A stretch of 64,000 bases of DNA, from the NCBI GenBank assembly GCA_021234155.1, contig JAJEKV010000013.1:17365616-17429615 (forward strand), in the 5' to 3' direction. A program made the translations under genes and the position numbers. Positions 24,745 through 35,649 of this stretch are shown here, one piece after another. This DNA comes from Isoetes taiwanensis (Eukaryota; Streptophyta; Lycopodiopsida; Isoetales; Isoetaceae). The first letter of the stretch is position 1. Every line of letters begins with the position of its first letter. The notes beneath the pieces are model-generated. The model made no database searches. It had not been told where the DNA came from and saw only the letters and a list, made by a program, of their open reading frames with translations.

Positions 24745-25480
24745 TGAGGCAGAAAAAGTCATTAAATCTTGTCATGATTCCCCTGCAGGCGACCATTTTG
24801 CTGCAGGTATAACTGCTAAAAAGGTTCTAAATGCTGCTTATTGGTGGCCAACTCTACACCATGATGTAATAGTCTATGTGAACATTGTGACCCTTGTCAG
24901 AGAATGGATAGACCTACAAGAAGAGACTCTATGCCTTTAAACCCTATAGTCCCTATATTACCTTTTGAGAAATGGGGTATTGATTTCGTAGGGCCAATTA
25001 ACCCCCTTCATGGCAAACAACAGTGATTATGTTACTTAAATGGGCCGAAACCAAAGCATTAAGAAATGATAATGCAACCAAAGCATTAAGAAATGATAAT
25101 GCAAAGAAGTGTGGCATCTTTTTAAATGAGAACATTCCATTAGATTTGGGTGTCCTCTAGAATTGGTAAGTAATAGGGGTTCACACTTTGTAAACGATAT
25201 AATTGCTGTCCTGATTGAGCCTTATGCTATGACTCATAGGAAGAGCACACCGTAACACCGACAAGCTAATGGCCAAGTAGAACGGACTAACAAAACCTTG
25301 TGCAAGATAATAACCAAAATTTGTAATGCTAACCGCACTGACTGAGATAAGAGATTATTAGATGCTCTATGGGCTTATAGAATAGCATATAAGGTCACCA
25401 CAAACGCTACTCCTTTTATGTTGGTATATGGTTAGGAAGCAATAAGTCTTGGTCTGGTGAATCTTGCCTAGGAACAAGCT
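24745..25480 (+). pseudogene. Ty3 (Gypsy) integrase fragment
   Basis: The plus strand carries a Ty3 integrase zinc-binding segment (HDSPAGDHFAAGITAKK, then AYWWPTLHHD), the WGIDFVGPI catalytic-core entry, and a NGQVERTNKTL block near 25270-25300 with ATPFMLVYG after it. The orientation is opposite to the adjacent Copia piece, so these are two separate elements. It is a broken fragment without LTRs. Confidence 0.8.
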
Positions 25481-26285
25481 GCAAGAGCATATCAACATTG
25501 TCAAATGGATTAAAGATGACTTAATACCAAGAAATGGGTTTAAAGACTTTCAACATGGACACAAAACATGGACACAAAATAGAGCATCAGACAAAGCTAC
25601 AAAGAATTAATACCTACAGTATGAAATAAAGTTGCAAGAATTATTACCAGCAAGAAAAAACGAAATGAAGTATTGCCTTTAAGAATGCTGCCACTGATCT
25701 ATGTGAGAGGCTTGCAGAAAAACTGTGTCAGCTGGAGTTAGCATGGCAGCAACTATGGTATGGTCTACTGCAATAAAAAGTGCCCCGATGAAGCAGCTCC
25801 TATGAATGTGACCGTGCAGCTAGAAGTGAAGTAATTGTCTACGAATCCTCTGCATGTGATGCCGGATATGGCCTCTCGTATAGAAGCTGTGACTTTGAAG
25901 CAGCATTATGTGCTTGATTTGAGCTAACGGATGGCTCCAGAAGACATACCTAACGCCGAGCAAGCTATGGCGATTGGTTGTGATAAAAGCCTCCACCTTC
26001 CTGTGCGCAACCTTATTAATCGGAGCCCTAAAAAACCCATAATGGATTTTCCACCCGTACCTTATTAATCGGAGCCCTAAAAAATCCATAATGGGTTTTC
26101 CACCCGTAATGGGTTTTCCACGTGTGCCGATGGGAGGCGCACAATAGGTGGCCACGCTCCCCTAATGAATGGAATTTTAATAAGGAAACGCTCAATCTAG
26201 TTGCCTATGGTATAGTTACCATTCTAAAGAGCATAATTAAACCATTTGTGCCTTTATATTTTCTTGTATTTTTCACATCCATGGG
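25481..26285. other. Unassigned; Ty3 tail debris and short tandem repeats
   Basis: No gene supported. At 26020-26120 a unit containing TTATTAATCGGAGCCCTAAAAAA and CCATAATGG-TTTTCCACCCGTA is repeated twice with a further partial copy. The first part may be the spacer or C-terminus of the preceding integrase. Confidence 0.4.
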
Positions 26286-26415
26286 TGGCCTAAAGAATTG
26301 TTTGAATACATTTTAGCAGCAAATATATCCAGAGTAGACAGTTGAAGTCCCATGGCCTAAAGAATTGTTTGAATACATTTTAGCAGCAAATATATCCAGA
26401 GTAGACAGTTGAAGT
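26286..26415. repeat. Near-exact 67-bp tandem duplication
   Basis: The unit starting TGGCCTAAAGAATTGTTTG occurs at 26286 and again at 26353 with no difference over about 63 bp. It lies about 250 bp beyond the XTH stop codon, in the 3' flank of that gene. Confidence 0.9.
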
Positions 26416-26670
26416 ACTAGTACTTCAACGGGCTCTGTAATGTTCGCGATGAAACATTTTTGAGGTATTGTGGACTAGTCTATAATGCTTATACATTGAG
26501 CATTACATCAAGCTTTAAGCTGTCAATTTATTCTCCAGAAAACTGGTGGCACTGGGTTCAAAAAATCACTCTTGTTTCATTTGCCAATCAATTGCTGCTG
26601 ATATCTAAGCCTCGTAACTATTAATTACATACTACACTCTGCAAGTTATGTTTGTCAAGTTGAAGTTCTA

Positions 26671-27912
26671 TCATGGGTTAGCACCACATTCTGAGGGCAA
26701 GGGTGAAAATCTTTTCGTGTCGGTGCAATAATTATAGATCATGTAATTCTGCTTCACCCAGTTCAACTTTTCCATTTGTTGCTGATCTAGATAGTGATAT
26801 TTTCCATCATTCCACCAGCCCTTGTGAGATAGACAGTTTTCTAAGAAACCTGTCCACTGGCAGCCACTAATTTCAAAATTCCTGTAAGAAGCTATGAAGG
26901 GCGCATATGTCCAGTTAACCTTGTCAAGTCCGCCGCGGGTGGCCCATTGATCCCCATTCCATATGCTTGAATAAATCCCCACTGGCTGCTCATAGGGATA
27001 TGGAATACCTAAACCACTGTTGTTTCTGTAAACTCGAATTGGTATATCATCAACAAGAAATCTGCACAACAAATGTGAATCATCAACTTAAGTTAGAGGC
27101 AAAGCTCATCAGTATGTCTGCTTGCTTGCTATTAAGATGAAACTTACGTTAACTGATGTTCGTTCCAACGAACAGTGTATGTGTGGAAATCTGCTGTAGG
27201 ATCAAACCATAGAAATATACGTTCTTCACGGTTCCCTACCCCATTTACATATATATTGGTTTGAAGTATGTAAGGCTGGCCTGATACATTGCCTAGGAAT
27301 TCATAATCAAATTCACTTCTATCATCTGTTAAAGAAGACATCTGCATTGCAAGCATGTCATTTCTGTTTTAGAAATTTTGCCAAGGTTATGCTCTCTTCA
27401 TAAAATGCATACTTACATAAAACGCAGTAACTGTTCCAGCTGAGTTGTTGGACACAAGTTTAAGTTGCATCCCCAAGTTGCCATACAAATACTTATTCTT
27501 AGATCCAAAGCCTGACCCTGCAGATGTGCATTTCCAAGAATTTCAAGTTCAACTTGTATATCACCTGAGTATCTATATAAGCATACTACCCTGCAAATGT
27601 GCATATCATCGTACCTGATGTTTGGTCTAGTGCTAATTGTACCACATGGCCATCATCAAGGAGTTTAACATGATCAGGGGCCCATGTAATGGCATAATTA
27701 TGATCAAATCTGCCATTTTCCTCTTTTCTTTGCGAAGAAACCTTTCTGGTGAGGCCAACAGAAAGCCCAATTACTAGGGCAAGCAAAGAAACAACGATCA
27801 CAGCTGCAACAACCAATTTCTTGGTAAATGACACAGCATTCAGAGATCCAGATGCACCAGATAGGCGCTGTTTCAAAGAAGCCATGCCAAATTTAGTGTC
27901 AGCTTCTACCAT
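26671..27912 (-). CDS. XTH: Xyloglucan endotransglucosylase/hydrolase (GH16 XTH), four exons
   Basis: The family cuts and re-joins xyloglucan in the cell wall. Exons on the minus strand: 27912-27615, 27517-27417, 27341-27148, 27061-26671; all introns (97, 75, 86 bp) are GT-AG and the phases agree, giving 327 aa. After splicing, conserved blocks are the exon 1/2 join SGSGFGSKN, then SAGTVTAFY, the catalytic [10 protein letters not shown] (nucleophile and acid/base Glu in ExDxE), an NVS glycosylation site directly after it, [22 protein letters not shown], and a C-terminal XET domain ending [10 protein letters not shown]. The HD that normally precedes ExDxE is RS here. The N-terminus is unusual: about 30 polar residues precede a hydrophobic segment (about residues 33-55), which suggests a type II signal anchor rather than a plain signal peptide. 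Met10 is an alternative start. No breaks are seen; it looks functional. Confidence 0.93.
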
Positions 27913-29155
27913 TTTTGAAGCTTTCGACCACTGTACTCCTTTCTAGATCTAGCCTTGAGAAGCAAGGCTATAATCAGTCTGGAAAATTCTGCCAGCTAAC
28001 ATGGGGTTGCCATAGCCGGAACATAGGGCACAAAAGACAAACCCCCAAAAAAGGCCGAAAGAGAGGCATGGAAGTAGGCAAAACAGAGCAACAGAATGGC
28101 AACAAAATAATATGAATTTCTAGACTGTAAATTTTTGCACAGGTCATCGCAGAAAAGGGGCTGGACGACGTTTTGCAGCACCTGTTGATCTGTGTCATGC
28201 TAAACAAATCTAAACAAAACCGCTTAGCACATGCAATTTCTGGACTATACAAAAGCCTAATCCAGTGCTAAAGCATGTGGCTTCTTAAATGCATTGTACA
28301 GCAGAGGATGAATATTCAACTGGGCTGCCCACCACATAAGAAAGGCATCTTCAAAAGCCATCCCTCTTTTCTCATTACTTTTTTAGGGTCCCATCTCTGT
28401 CGTGCTCAGATACTTTGCTCCAATTGGCGTTTTGGTGCTACAATAATAGTTTGCAGACTAGAATTATTTGTTTGCATGAGAAACAATATTAGTTGAATTT
28501 TCAATTCAACTCCACATTATATCGCTCAAAATGGGTTGTTAGGACTAGTTTCTTTGCAACCATTCATAAAATTTATATTAGCTTCCTCCAACAACTGGCA
28601 TTTCGATCGTTGCAAAATACAATAGGGCATTGCTTATAACACAACTATATGCCAAATAATTTCTTTGTCGTCTTCAAAGAAAAAGTTTCTTGCAAAAAGA
28701 GATACGACAAAGTAGTGCAACACAAGTTGAAATGGAGTTAGGCCTTAATACCAATTATTAAGGATAACAAGCAGAGACGACGTAAAGCTCCCACTATGTT
28801 TCTAAATTGTTGAATAACATCTCCTTATCCAATGTCAACATCATACCTATGGGTTCCATATAATGTTTCTTTTATAAACTAAGTGTGACGCAAATAGAAT
28901 CAAGAATTTTTGTTGTTTAAAAGTTAATCCAAAGTCTGTTGTTTAAAAGTTAATCGAAAGTCTCCTAAGTAGAAAGGATGAGGTTGCACTACAACATTCT
29001 AATCCAGCTCGAATTTGTGGCTTCCAGACATTGACATCAACGAGATACCCATTTGAGCTATTTGCATGTGCAATTGTTTTTAAAAAGCGAACTTCTCTCC
29101 ATATTTTGAATGAATGATAGCTGCCTTCATTTCTTTGTTTCTATTTAACATGCAT
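27913..29155. other. Upstream flank of the XTH gene, no other gene seen
   Basis: This should hold the XTH promoter and 5' leader. I do not see a TATA box at a convincing distance. Open frames here (for example 27974-28252 on the minus strand) have no recognisable motif. At 28915-28970 the phrase GTTGTTTAAAAGTTAATC occurs twice in tandem. Confidence 0.4.
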
Positions 29156-29159
29156 AAAT

Positions 29160-29670
29160 TTTGTATAGGGGGAGGGAAGCAGGGGCTCCCCTTCCGCAAA
29201 AAATCGGTGAGGGAAGCGAGGGCTCCCCTTCAAAATCCGCAATTTTTTTGCGGGGGAAATCGCTAAAAATAGAAGTAGGGGAACTAGGTTTTGGATCTTT
29301 TCTTTCATTTCGCGCAGATTTGAAGATGTCTTGAACAAATTAGGAAGAGATCCGGCAAAAACCAGACGTTTTAGAGGTTCTTTGATAGATCCGACACAAA
29401 AACATACCTGCCCTGCGAAGATCTTGCCCTACAAAGTCCTTGCACTCTAAGATCTGACCCCTGCGAAGCCTTTTCAGCGAAGAATAGCTGAAGAACAGCA
29501 CAGAACAGGGAAGATCTGGTGGAAAAATAATGTGAAGTTCTTGCTGAGTAACACGCGCAGCCGGTCACGCGAAATCAAGAACCCAACTTCTATTCCGCAA
29601 TATTGGGCTATGCCACGCGTCGTCTCAGGATTGAGCGCCAGGGAATCAAAGCGACCCTACTTCTATTTTG
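29160..29670. mobile_element. GC-richer block with inverted ends, possible small DNA element
   Basis: The 15-bp inverted repeat AAAATAGAAGTAGGG (29268-29282) and its exact complement (29654-29668) bound about 400 bp of sequence with a composition unlike the AT-rich surroundings. Just outside the left arm, GAGGGAAGC-GGGCTCCCCTTC occurs twice (about 29172-29192 and 29210-29232). No target duplication is clear. The type is unresolved; a MITE-like element is one possibility. Confidence 0.35.
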
Positions 29671-30410
29671 TTTGCATGCAAGTGTGACTCATTCCCTTTT
29701 GTTTATTAATATAAAAAGCATCTCATTGCAACATTTCTTTGAGCAATTACATGCCATCTATCTCTCTAGGTAAGCAACTCAATTTTTCGCCCATTGTTTC
29801 CCATTAAATGCAAATACAAGCTTAAAGTTAAATTGTCATGGGATATTTTATTGAACAGTTGCATGAAGATTCAAACATTCTTTTTTTTTTTTAATTGAAG
29901 GCTTATAAGTATATTTATAGAAGTATAAGTACAAAACTACTTTTTACAGGGAAGTATAACCCATATAGTTATTGGCTTAAGATAATCAGAAAAGGAGCCC
30001 AGGACAAATGCATAAGTCCACAACAGCTTAGTAGAAACTGTCCAGAAGCAAGATAATATGAAGCTAAAAATGAGATTTGAGGTTCAGATTTCCTGATTTA
30101 CGGCCTCTGCCTCTGACCATAGTTGAGAGAGTACAGAAGATGCATATACATGATTCCACCATCGTCATATTGAATCACCCCTTGTTATCTTTGGCCTCAC
30201 AGATCATACCCCTGCGCGCGTCATAGTTTTGATCACAACAGCAGCCGCATACACATGGCTCATCATGGCCTTCCGGGTTCGAGGGTCCGAAGACTTTAAT
30301 CCATTCCTGGTTCGCTTGTTCATCCATTCTCTTCCATTTAAGCTTGCGCAGCAGCATGAATATGATCCCTGCACGGCACCAAGAATTAATAAGAAACATT
30401 ATATAAATAG

Positions 30411-32698
30411 TTAACCTGCAGCAATTATCCATTTGATGTCGTATTCGATCTGTTTGATAACAGCCTCCGTGTGGATAATATCATCATTGAATATAAACTC
30501 ATTCCTTCCTTTCCAAATTCTCCATAGGATGATATAAACCCTCCAGTCTTTGGGTTGATCCGGCATAAAGAAATCTGTAGAACTTAAAGAAATAAGATCA
30601 GTGCCAGTAATATTCGATGCTAACTCTAAAACCCATTCTGACCACAGACAGGTCCTAAAGAGATGGTTCTCATCTTCCTTGTGTGACAGACATCTAGGAC
30701 AAACATCTGAGTCTGCCATCTGAATCCTGTATCTTTTGCAATTTGTAGCTAAAGTCTTGTGCCACAGCTGCCACATGAAGGATTTGACCTTGGGAGGGAT
30801 AGGGCTGGACCACATGAATTTGTTCTTGATGTATCTTTCCTTCCCTATTTGCCATTTATTATGTATGGTCATGGGCTGGTCCTTCATCAAAAATCTGTAT
30901 GCATTTTTAACTTTGAATTCTGCTTTCCCCTTATGGTACCAATTGTTATCATCATCTGTACATATTCCCTGAGTAAGCACGGAGCAAATGTTGTTGTAAA
31001 GAACTTCAGAATCCTCTTCTTCCGAGAGCATCGAATCCCTATAAGGAATAATTCCTTGATCATTGAACATGTCTCTGATCAGGCATATGCCTTTGGATAT
31101 CCATGTCTTAGCCTGCTCATGAAAATGGCATGCCAAACATAAAGAAGAGTTGTTAGTCAGAAGAGCTGGGTTCCAAAAAATTGATTGATTCATAGACAGC
31201 CCTTCTTTCCACGTATACATCCCTTTTACCTGATTCCAAGCCTTGATCCATTTCTTGAGCAGGCCAGGGGTGGAATTGGGGACCGAGAAGGGGAAGTATA
31301 TAGAATGGGGAAGACTTATTCTGAGGTTCCTCCATCCATATGAGGTGCACTTACCCAAATAATGCCTGATAATAGTCGACACTGGGTGATTAATCTGGTT
31401 GTGGGCAGCCTTGTAAAAGTATTTGGCTGCAAGTGCTATTCCCTGTTTCTCTATGTTAATCACTCCTAGCCCCCCATTTTTCTTGGTGTTGCAGCATTCT
31501 TTCATGGCTACAGGGATCCAGCACCTCTTGTTTTGGCCAGAGGATATAAATCTGCCAATAATACTCTGGAGCTTGGAGGAAACTTTTTTAGGCGCTAAGA
31601 TAACTGAGGACTGGTAAACATGAGACGAGGATATCACAGAGTTCGCAATAATTGCTCTGCCCTGCTTGGATATGTACTTAGAGTTAAGGCTATCCACTTT
31701 TCTCTGAAATTTCTCAACTATATCATTCCATATATCCGAGGGGCTACCTTTTAGGACCATGGGAATACCTAAGATTTTAGACGAAATGGTAGGTAGAATA
31801 TACTTACATCCCATAAGAGCAGCCGTTTGCTCCCCTTTTACCTGATCCTTGGCAACAATTTTCGACTTCATAGGATTTATCTTGCAGCCCGAGGCTTCCC
31901 CAAACTCCTCCAGGATGGCTTGAGTGTTGATTAGAGATCTATTGTCCATAAATACCAACAAGAACGTGTCATCTGCAAAATGCCCATTCAAAATCTGATC
32001 CAACTCCCCACTGCCTGGTAGGGTTAGCCCTTGAATCAGGTTAGTTGTTTTGGCTTCCTCCAGTTTACTATGGAGGCTTTCCATGATAATAAGAAAAGAA
32101 AGGGAGCCAGTGGGCATCCTTGTTTTACCCCCCTTTCAAGAGGAAAGAATGGGCCACACTCCCCATTAATCAGAACCGAGGATCTAGAATTGGAAAGAAT
32201 AGCCTTGAAGAGAAGAATTACCTCATTTGAAAAACATAAGGCATGGCAGCATTTAAAGAGAAAATTCCAACTTACCGAGTCGAATGCCTTGGTGATATCC
32301 AATTTGATGAGAGCAACATCCTGGTTTGAGTCTTTGGCCCAATGAAGACCCAACATAGCTGTGACTACATTATCCAATATGAATCTATCCTTCAGGTATG
32401 CTGCTTGGGAGGTGCTGATTATCCTTTCCAGGATAATCTTCAATCTTCTGGCTATCGTACCTGAGATTAGCTTGTAGATAATATTTGACAATGAAATAGG
32501 CCTATAGTCCGAAAAGGTAGCAGGCACATCTATCTTAGGGATGAGGGTGATGAGACTGGTATTTATTCTAGCGTCCAAGCACTTCGATTCTCTGAATTCG
32601 TTAGCTAGGCAGGTAATATCCTCCCCTATAAAGGGCCACAACTTGATAAAAAATTCCACAGGAAGCCCATCAGGCCCCGGACTCTTGCCTTTTTCCAT
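30411..32698 (-). pseudogene. LINE copy 1 ORF2, reverse transcriptase and zinc-ribbon part
   Basis: RT motifs in order: KGKSPGPDGLP, SDYRPISLSN, LIKLDITKAFDSVSW (catalytic Asp), GVKQGCPLAP, then after a frameshift near 32110 GHFADDTFLLV (catalytic Asp pair) and GCKINPMKSK. The C-terminal part carries the zf-RVT domain: PPKVKSFMWQLWH, CPRC, then NHLFRTC. It ends with a WRIWKGRNEFIF block typical of plant L1 ORF2 proteins without an RNase H domain. The last open frame is 568 codons. There is one internal frameshift. Confidence 0.9.
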
Positions 32699-34054
32699 TT
32701 CTTTACAATAGAATAGAGTTCTTCACTGGAGAAAGGTTTCTCAATACTCAGATTCTCCTCCGGAGTTACCTTTCTTTGCAGATTAATGAAGCCCTCCATA
32801 ACCTCAAACTGGCAGTCTTTGTTGGTACCCATAATACTTTTGAAATGATCCTTGGCTGCAGTTTTAATCTGATTCTCATCAGTGATATCTTCATCACCAG
32901 CCTTGATCTCGAATATGTGGTTCCTTTTAACTCTGCCTTTAGCTTTGACAAAGAAGAATTTGGAACTTCCTCTTTCATCTTCCTTAATCTCCCTAACCTT
33001 TGCCTTGAGTCTCCACCCTTCTGCAATCTTAATTTCTTCCTTCTCTATTTCTGCTCGAATTTCTTCCTTATCATCTTCCAAGGCATTTATAAGCCTCTCT
33101 CTCAAATTCTGGAGATGGAGAGTCTTCTCTAGGTGCACAGCCTTACCCCAAACCTTAAGCCAGTTTTTAATTGCCTTAGCCACCTTAACCCACCAGTACA
33201 TCCAACCAGTTCTTCCAGAGGGTTTAGGATACTTAGCCAGCACCTGCTGAAATCTAGTGCTAAACTCATCATGGTCCAAGGGACTAGTGTTGAGCTTAAA
33301 GTATGTCTTCCTTCTTTTAATGGAGTCCTTAGCCATAATCCTGAGCTGCTGGGGAAAATGGTCCGAAAGAGTGTAGCCCTCTAGATTGTTCACCCTGTTA
33401 CTATGATTCCATAAGTTTTCAGATAGATAAAATCTGTCATGTAAACATAAAGTGGGATCCACCCTTTTGTCAGTCCAACTATAGGAATCAGCCTTGGTTC
33501 TAGCCAGAGTAAGGTTATTTCCCTCAATCAGGTTTGACCAAGCCACTTTTTCCTGCTTACCTAAAGGCCTGTAATTCTTATTTTTCATAAAACTGTTAGT
33601 AACCATATTAATATCCCCACCTAAAATACATTCATCAAACTCCAAATTATCTAAACTAATCTTAATCTTAATCCAAATCTCTACCCTTTCCCCAGGATTA
33701 TTATAGGCATAGATATTAACCAAAGCAATTCTAATTTTAAAGAAAGTGCATAAAAAGGATCTGCCATCTATCATTTCTCCCATTGATCATATAGGTATCG
33801 GACAGGTTCAAGCAATTATTCCAAGCAATAGCAATCCCAGCAGAAGAGTCATTGGCTGGAATGGACCATATACTAAAATTAGGTGGAAGAGTTCTGCTGA
33901 TGATATCCCTATGGTTAAGGTCGTGAATCTTGTGCTCCTGAATAAACAAAATATCCGGTTTGAGGGAGTGAAGACAAACCTTAAGCCTTTCCCTTTTGAT
34001 CATACTATTCAGCCCCTGGAGATTCCAGGTAATGCAACTTATGTCTCTATCCAT
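32626..34054 (-). pseudogene. LINE copy 1 ORF2, endonuclease part
   Basis: The AP-type endonuclease nicks target DNA for target-primed reverse transcription. From the N-terminus at 34054: CITWNLQGLNS, QEHK (metal-binding Glu), then after a frameshift near 33750 the sequence resumes with VNIYAYNNPGER, GGDINMV at the usual GDFN position, SWTD, and SDHFP (catalytic His region). A linker region of about 200 residues, rich in charged residues, leads towards RT; the frame changes again near 32690. Apart from these shifts it is well preserved. Confidence 0.88.
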
Positions 34055-34168
34055 TAAATTTTATACTTACCTACAGCCTCTCGGGCTTTTATGGATTGTT
34101 TCCTGGGGCTCGCTCGGCTGGGTCCCAAATAGAGCTTTTTCTTACCCCTGCCCCTTCTTTTATCAACC

Positions 34169-34400
34169 ATTCAAACTGTTCAGGAGATTGCATTGTCTAA
34201 ATATACAATAATAAAATTTGAAAAAAGTTGCAATAGATTAGATTCTCTATTCTATTCTATTCTATTCTATTCTAATTTGTTAATTACAGGCTTATTGGTT
34301 GCAAGGAGCAAATTGCTTAAAAAAACTACAAGGTAGGTCAGATAAGTATGCCTTTTATTACCAGTTGGATGTCACAAAAACGCTTCTTGTGCTATGCTGT
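34169..34400. repeat. Host spacer with a (TCTAT)n microsatellite
   Basis: Six or more TCTAT units lie at about 34246-34274, the same pentamer as at 18430. The sequence then reads like a pyrimidine tract plus acceptor (TTAATTACAG), a 43-bp exon-like stretch and a donor-like GTAGGT at 34333. I cannot confirm an exon. It ends with GCTGT (34396-34400), the left target duplication of element B. Confidence 0.5.
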
Positions 34401-34847
34401 TGTTAGCCCTTTGGGCTAAACATATGTATGAGTGGCATAGGCCACATGTAGTTATCACATTGGACCACTTGATCTAGGGCCCAGATTTAGCCCACATATG
34501 TGGTAGGTGGCATAGGCCACATGTATTTGTCATATTGGACCCCACAATCTACGGCCCAGATTTAGCCTAGATCTGTGGCAGGTGAGATGTCAGTTAGGGT
34601 TAGGGTTTTGCTCTACTATTTAGAGAGAGCATTTCCTCTCATTGTTTAGGTTTTTGCTCACGTTTTGGAGCACCTCCTTTTGGAGCATCAATATGATTCT
34701 GTTTTGTTCATTCTTTGCTTTGTTCTTGTTCTTGGAGTTTCTTCCCATCTTCTTTTGTTGATCCAAGAGCATTTGTGGCAGCCTTGTGGCATCCGACAGT
34801 CATGGACTGCTGCTGCAAGGTGATGCCAAGAACCCCAAAACTCAACA
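34401..34847 (+). repeat. 5' LTR of element B
   Basis: 447 bp, TGTTAGCCC to CTCAACA. It contains a near-repeat of GTGGCATAGGCCACATGTA within itself (about 34432 and 34507) and a telomere-like GTTAGGGTTAGGGTTTTG near 34595. It is nearly identical to 44948-45392. Confidence 0.93.
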
Positions 34848-34848
34848 C

Positions 34849-34866
34849 TGGCGCCTCATGCCGGGG
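34849..34866 (+). promoter_or_regulatory. Primer-binding site of element B, Asp-tRNA-like
   Basis: TGGCGCCTCATGCCGGGG, one base after the LTR, resembles the complement of a plant tRNA-Asp 3' end (TGGCGCCGTTGCCGGGG) at all but three positions. This differs from the Met-tRNA site of element C, so B belongs to a different lineage. Confidence 0.7.
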
Positions 34867-35066
34867 TCTCTTGGGCTCATGATCAATTTCTTGTTTTTCT
34901 TTCAAGCATCTCCAAAAGTTATTATGCAAAAATATTGGTTCTACATCAACACTTTCTTCGATTTTTATCTCTGATATTTGCCCACATTTCACAGGGGCAC
35001 AAGTGATTTTTGGGAAAATAAGCAAGGAGCATATATCTTTTCCATTTGCTTGGGTTCATCGTGTTC

Positions 35067-35084
35067 CATTTGCTTGGGTTTATC
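35067..35084 (+). repeat. Target-site duplication of LINE copy 2, left
   Basis: CATTTGCTTGGGTTTATC, identical over 18 bp to 41791-41808. A related phrase (CCATTTGCTTGGGTTCATC) stands just before it at 35042, part of element B itself. Confidence 0.93.
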
Positions 35085-35649
35085 TTTTTTTTTTTTGATT
35101 GAAGGCTATATTTGTATTAATAAGTTATACATAGAAATACATATGTATATATGAGTACAAAAAGTCAACTTTTTTATCTTGGGAAGTGATTAACCCATTC
35201 GATCTATCTTTTAGATTCTGGGAAAAATCTAAAACTTAGATACTACATCCATAGTCATATAAGACTTAACAAAAACTTAAAACTGAGATGATCTAATATA
35301 TAGTTCTATGATAAGTCCGATTTGATTTACGGTTTAAGCGGATCCGGATGCTTCTCCAACTTTTCTTTTTTATCCTTTACGCCCATGCCTCACGGTAGCA
35401 TAAATGAATGAGCCGAAGCAGGCAGCTACATGGCCTGACATTTAGAAGGGTTAAAAGCGACCTAAGTGGTCTATTGCTTCACAAATGAGGTCCTCTCACG
35501 GCATCCGGACTTTGAATGCATGAGCAGTCCTGGCAGCCAATGATCACCATGGTAATCTGTTGGTGTGGCTCAGAATGAATCCAGCCACATGGAATTTACC
35601 CGAGATTAATCCGATTCCACTTCAGCTTCTTTTGTGCAATGAGAATATT

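Larger units (their letters stand above)
29881..34168 (-). mobile_element. L1 LINE copy 1, 5'-truncated
   Basis: On the minus strand: the C-terminal end of ORF1, then ORF2 (endonuclease, RT, zinc-ribbon domain), a 3' UTR and a poly(A) tail (the T run at 29881-29892). The 3' UTR is closely related to that of LINE copy 2 at 35097 (both continue -ATTGAAGGC...). ORF2 is almost complete but spread over four frames, with three frameshifts near 33750, 32690 and 32110. Most of ORF1 is missing. The target duplication is unclear; ATTCAAAC at 29869 and 34169 is a weak candidate. Confidence 0.88.

Noticed and set aside
30736-33384. Plus-strand open frames of 78-127 codons
   Set aside because: They are shadows of LINE copy 1 ORF2 on the opposite strand.
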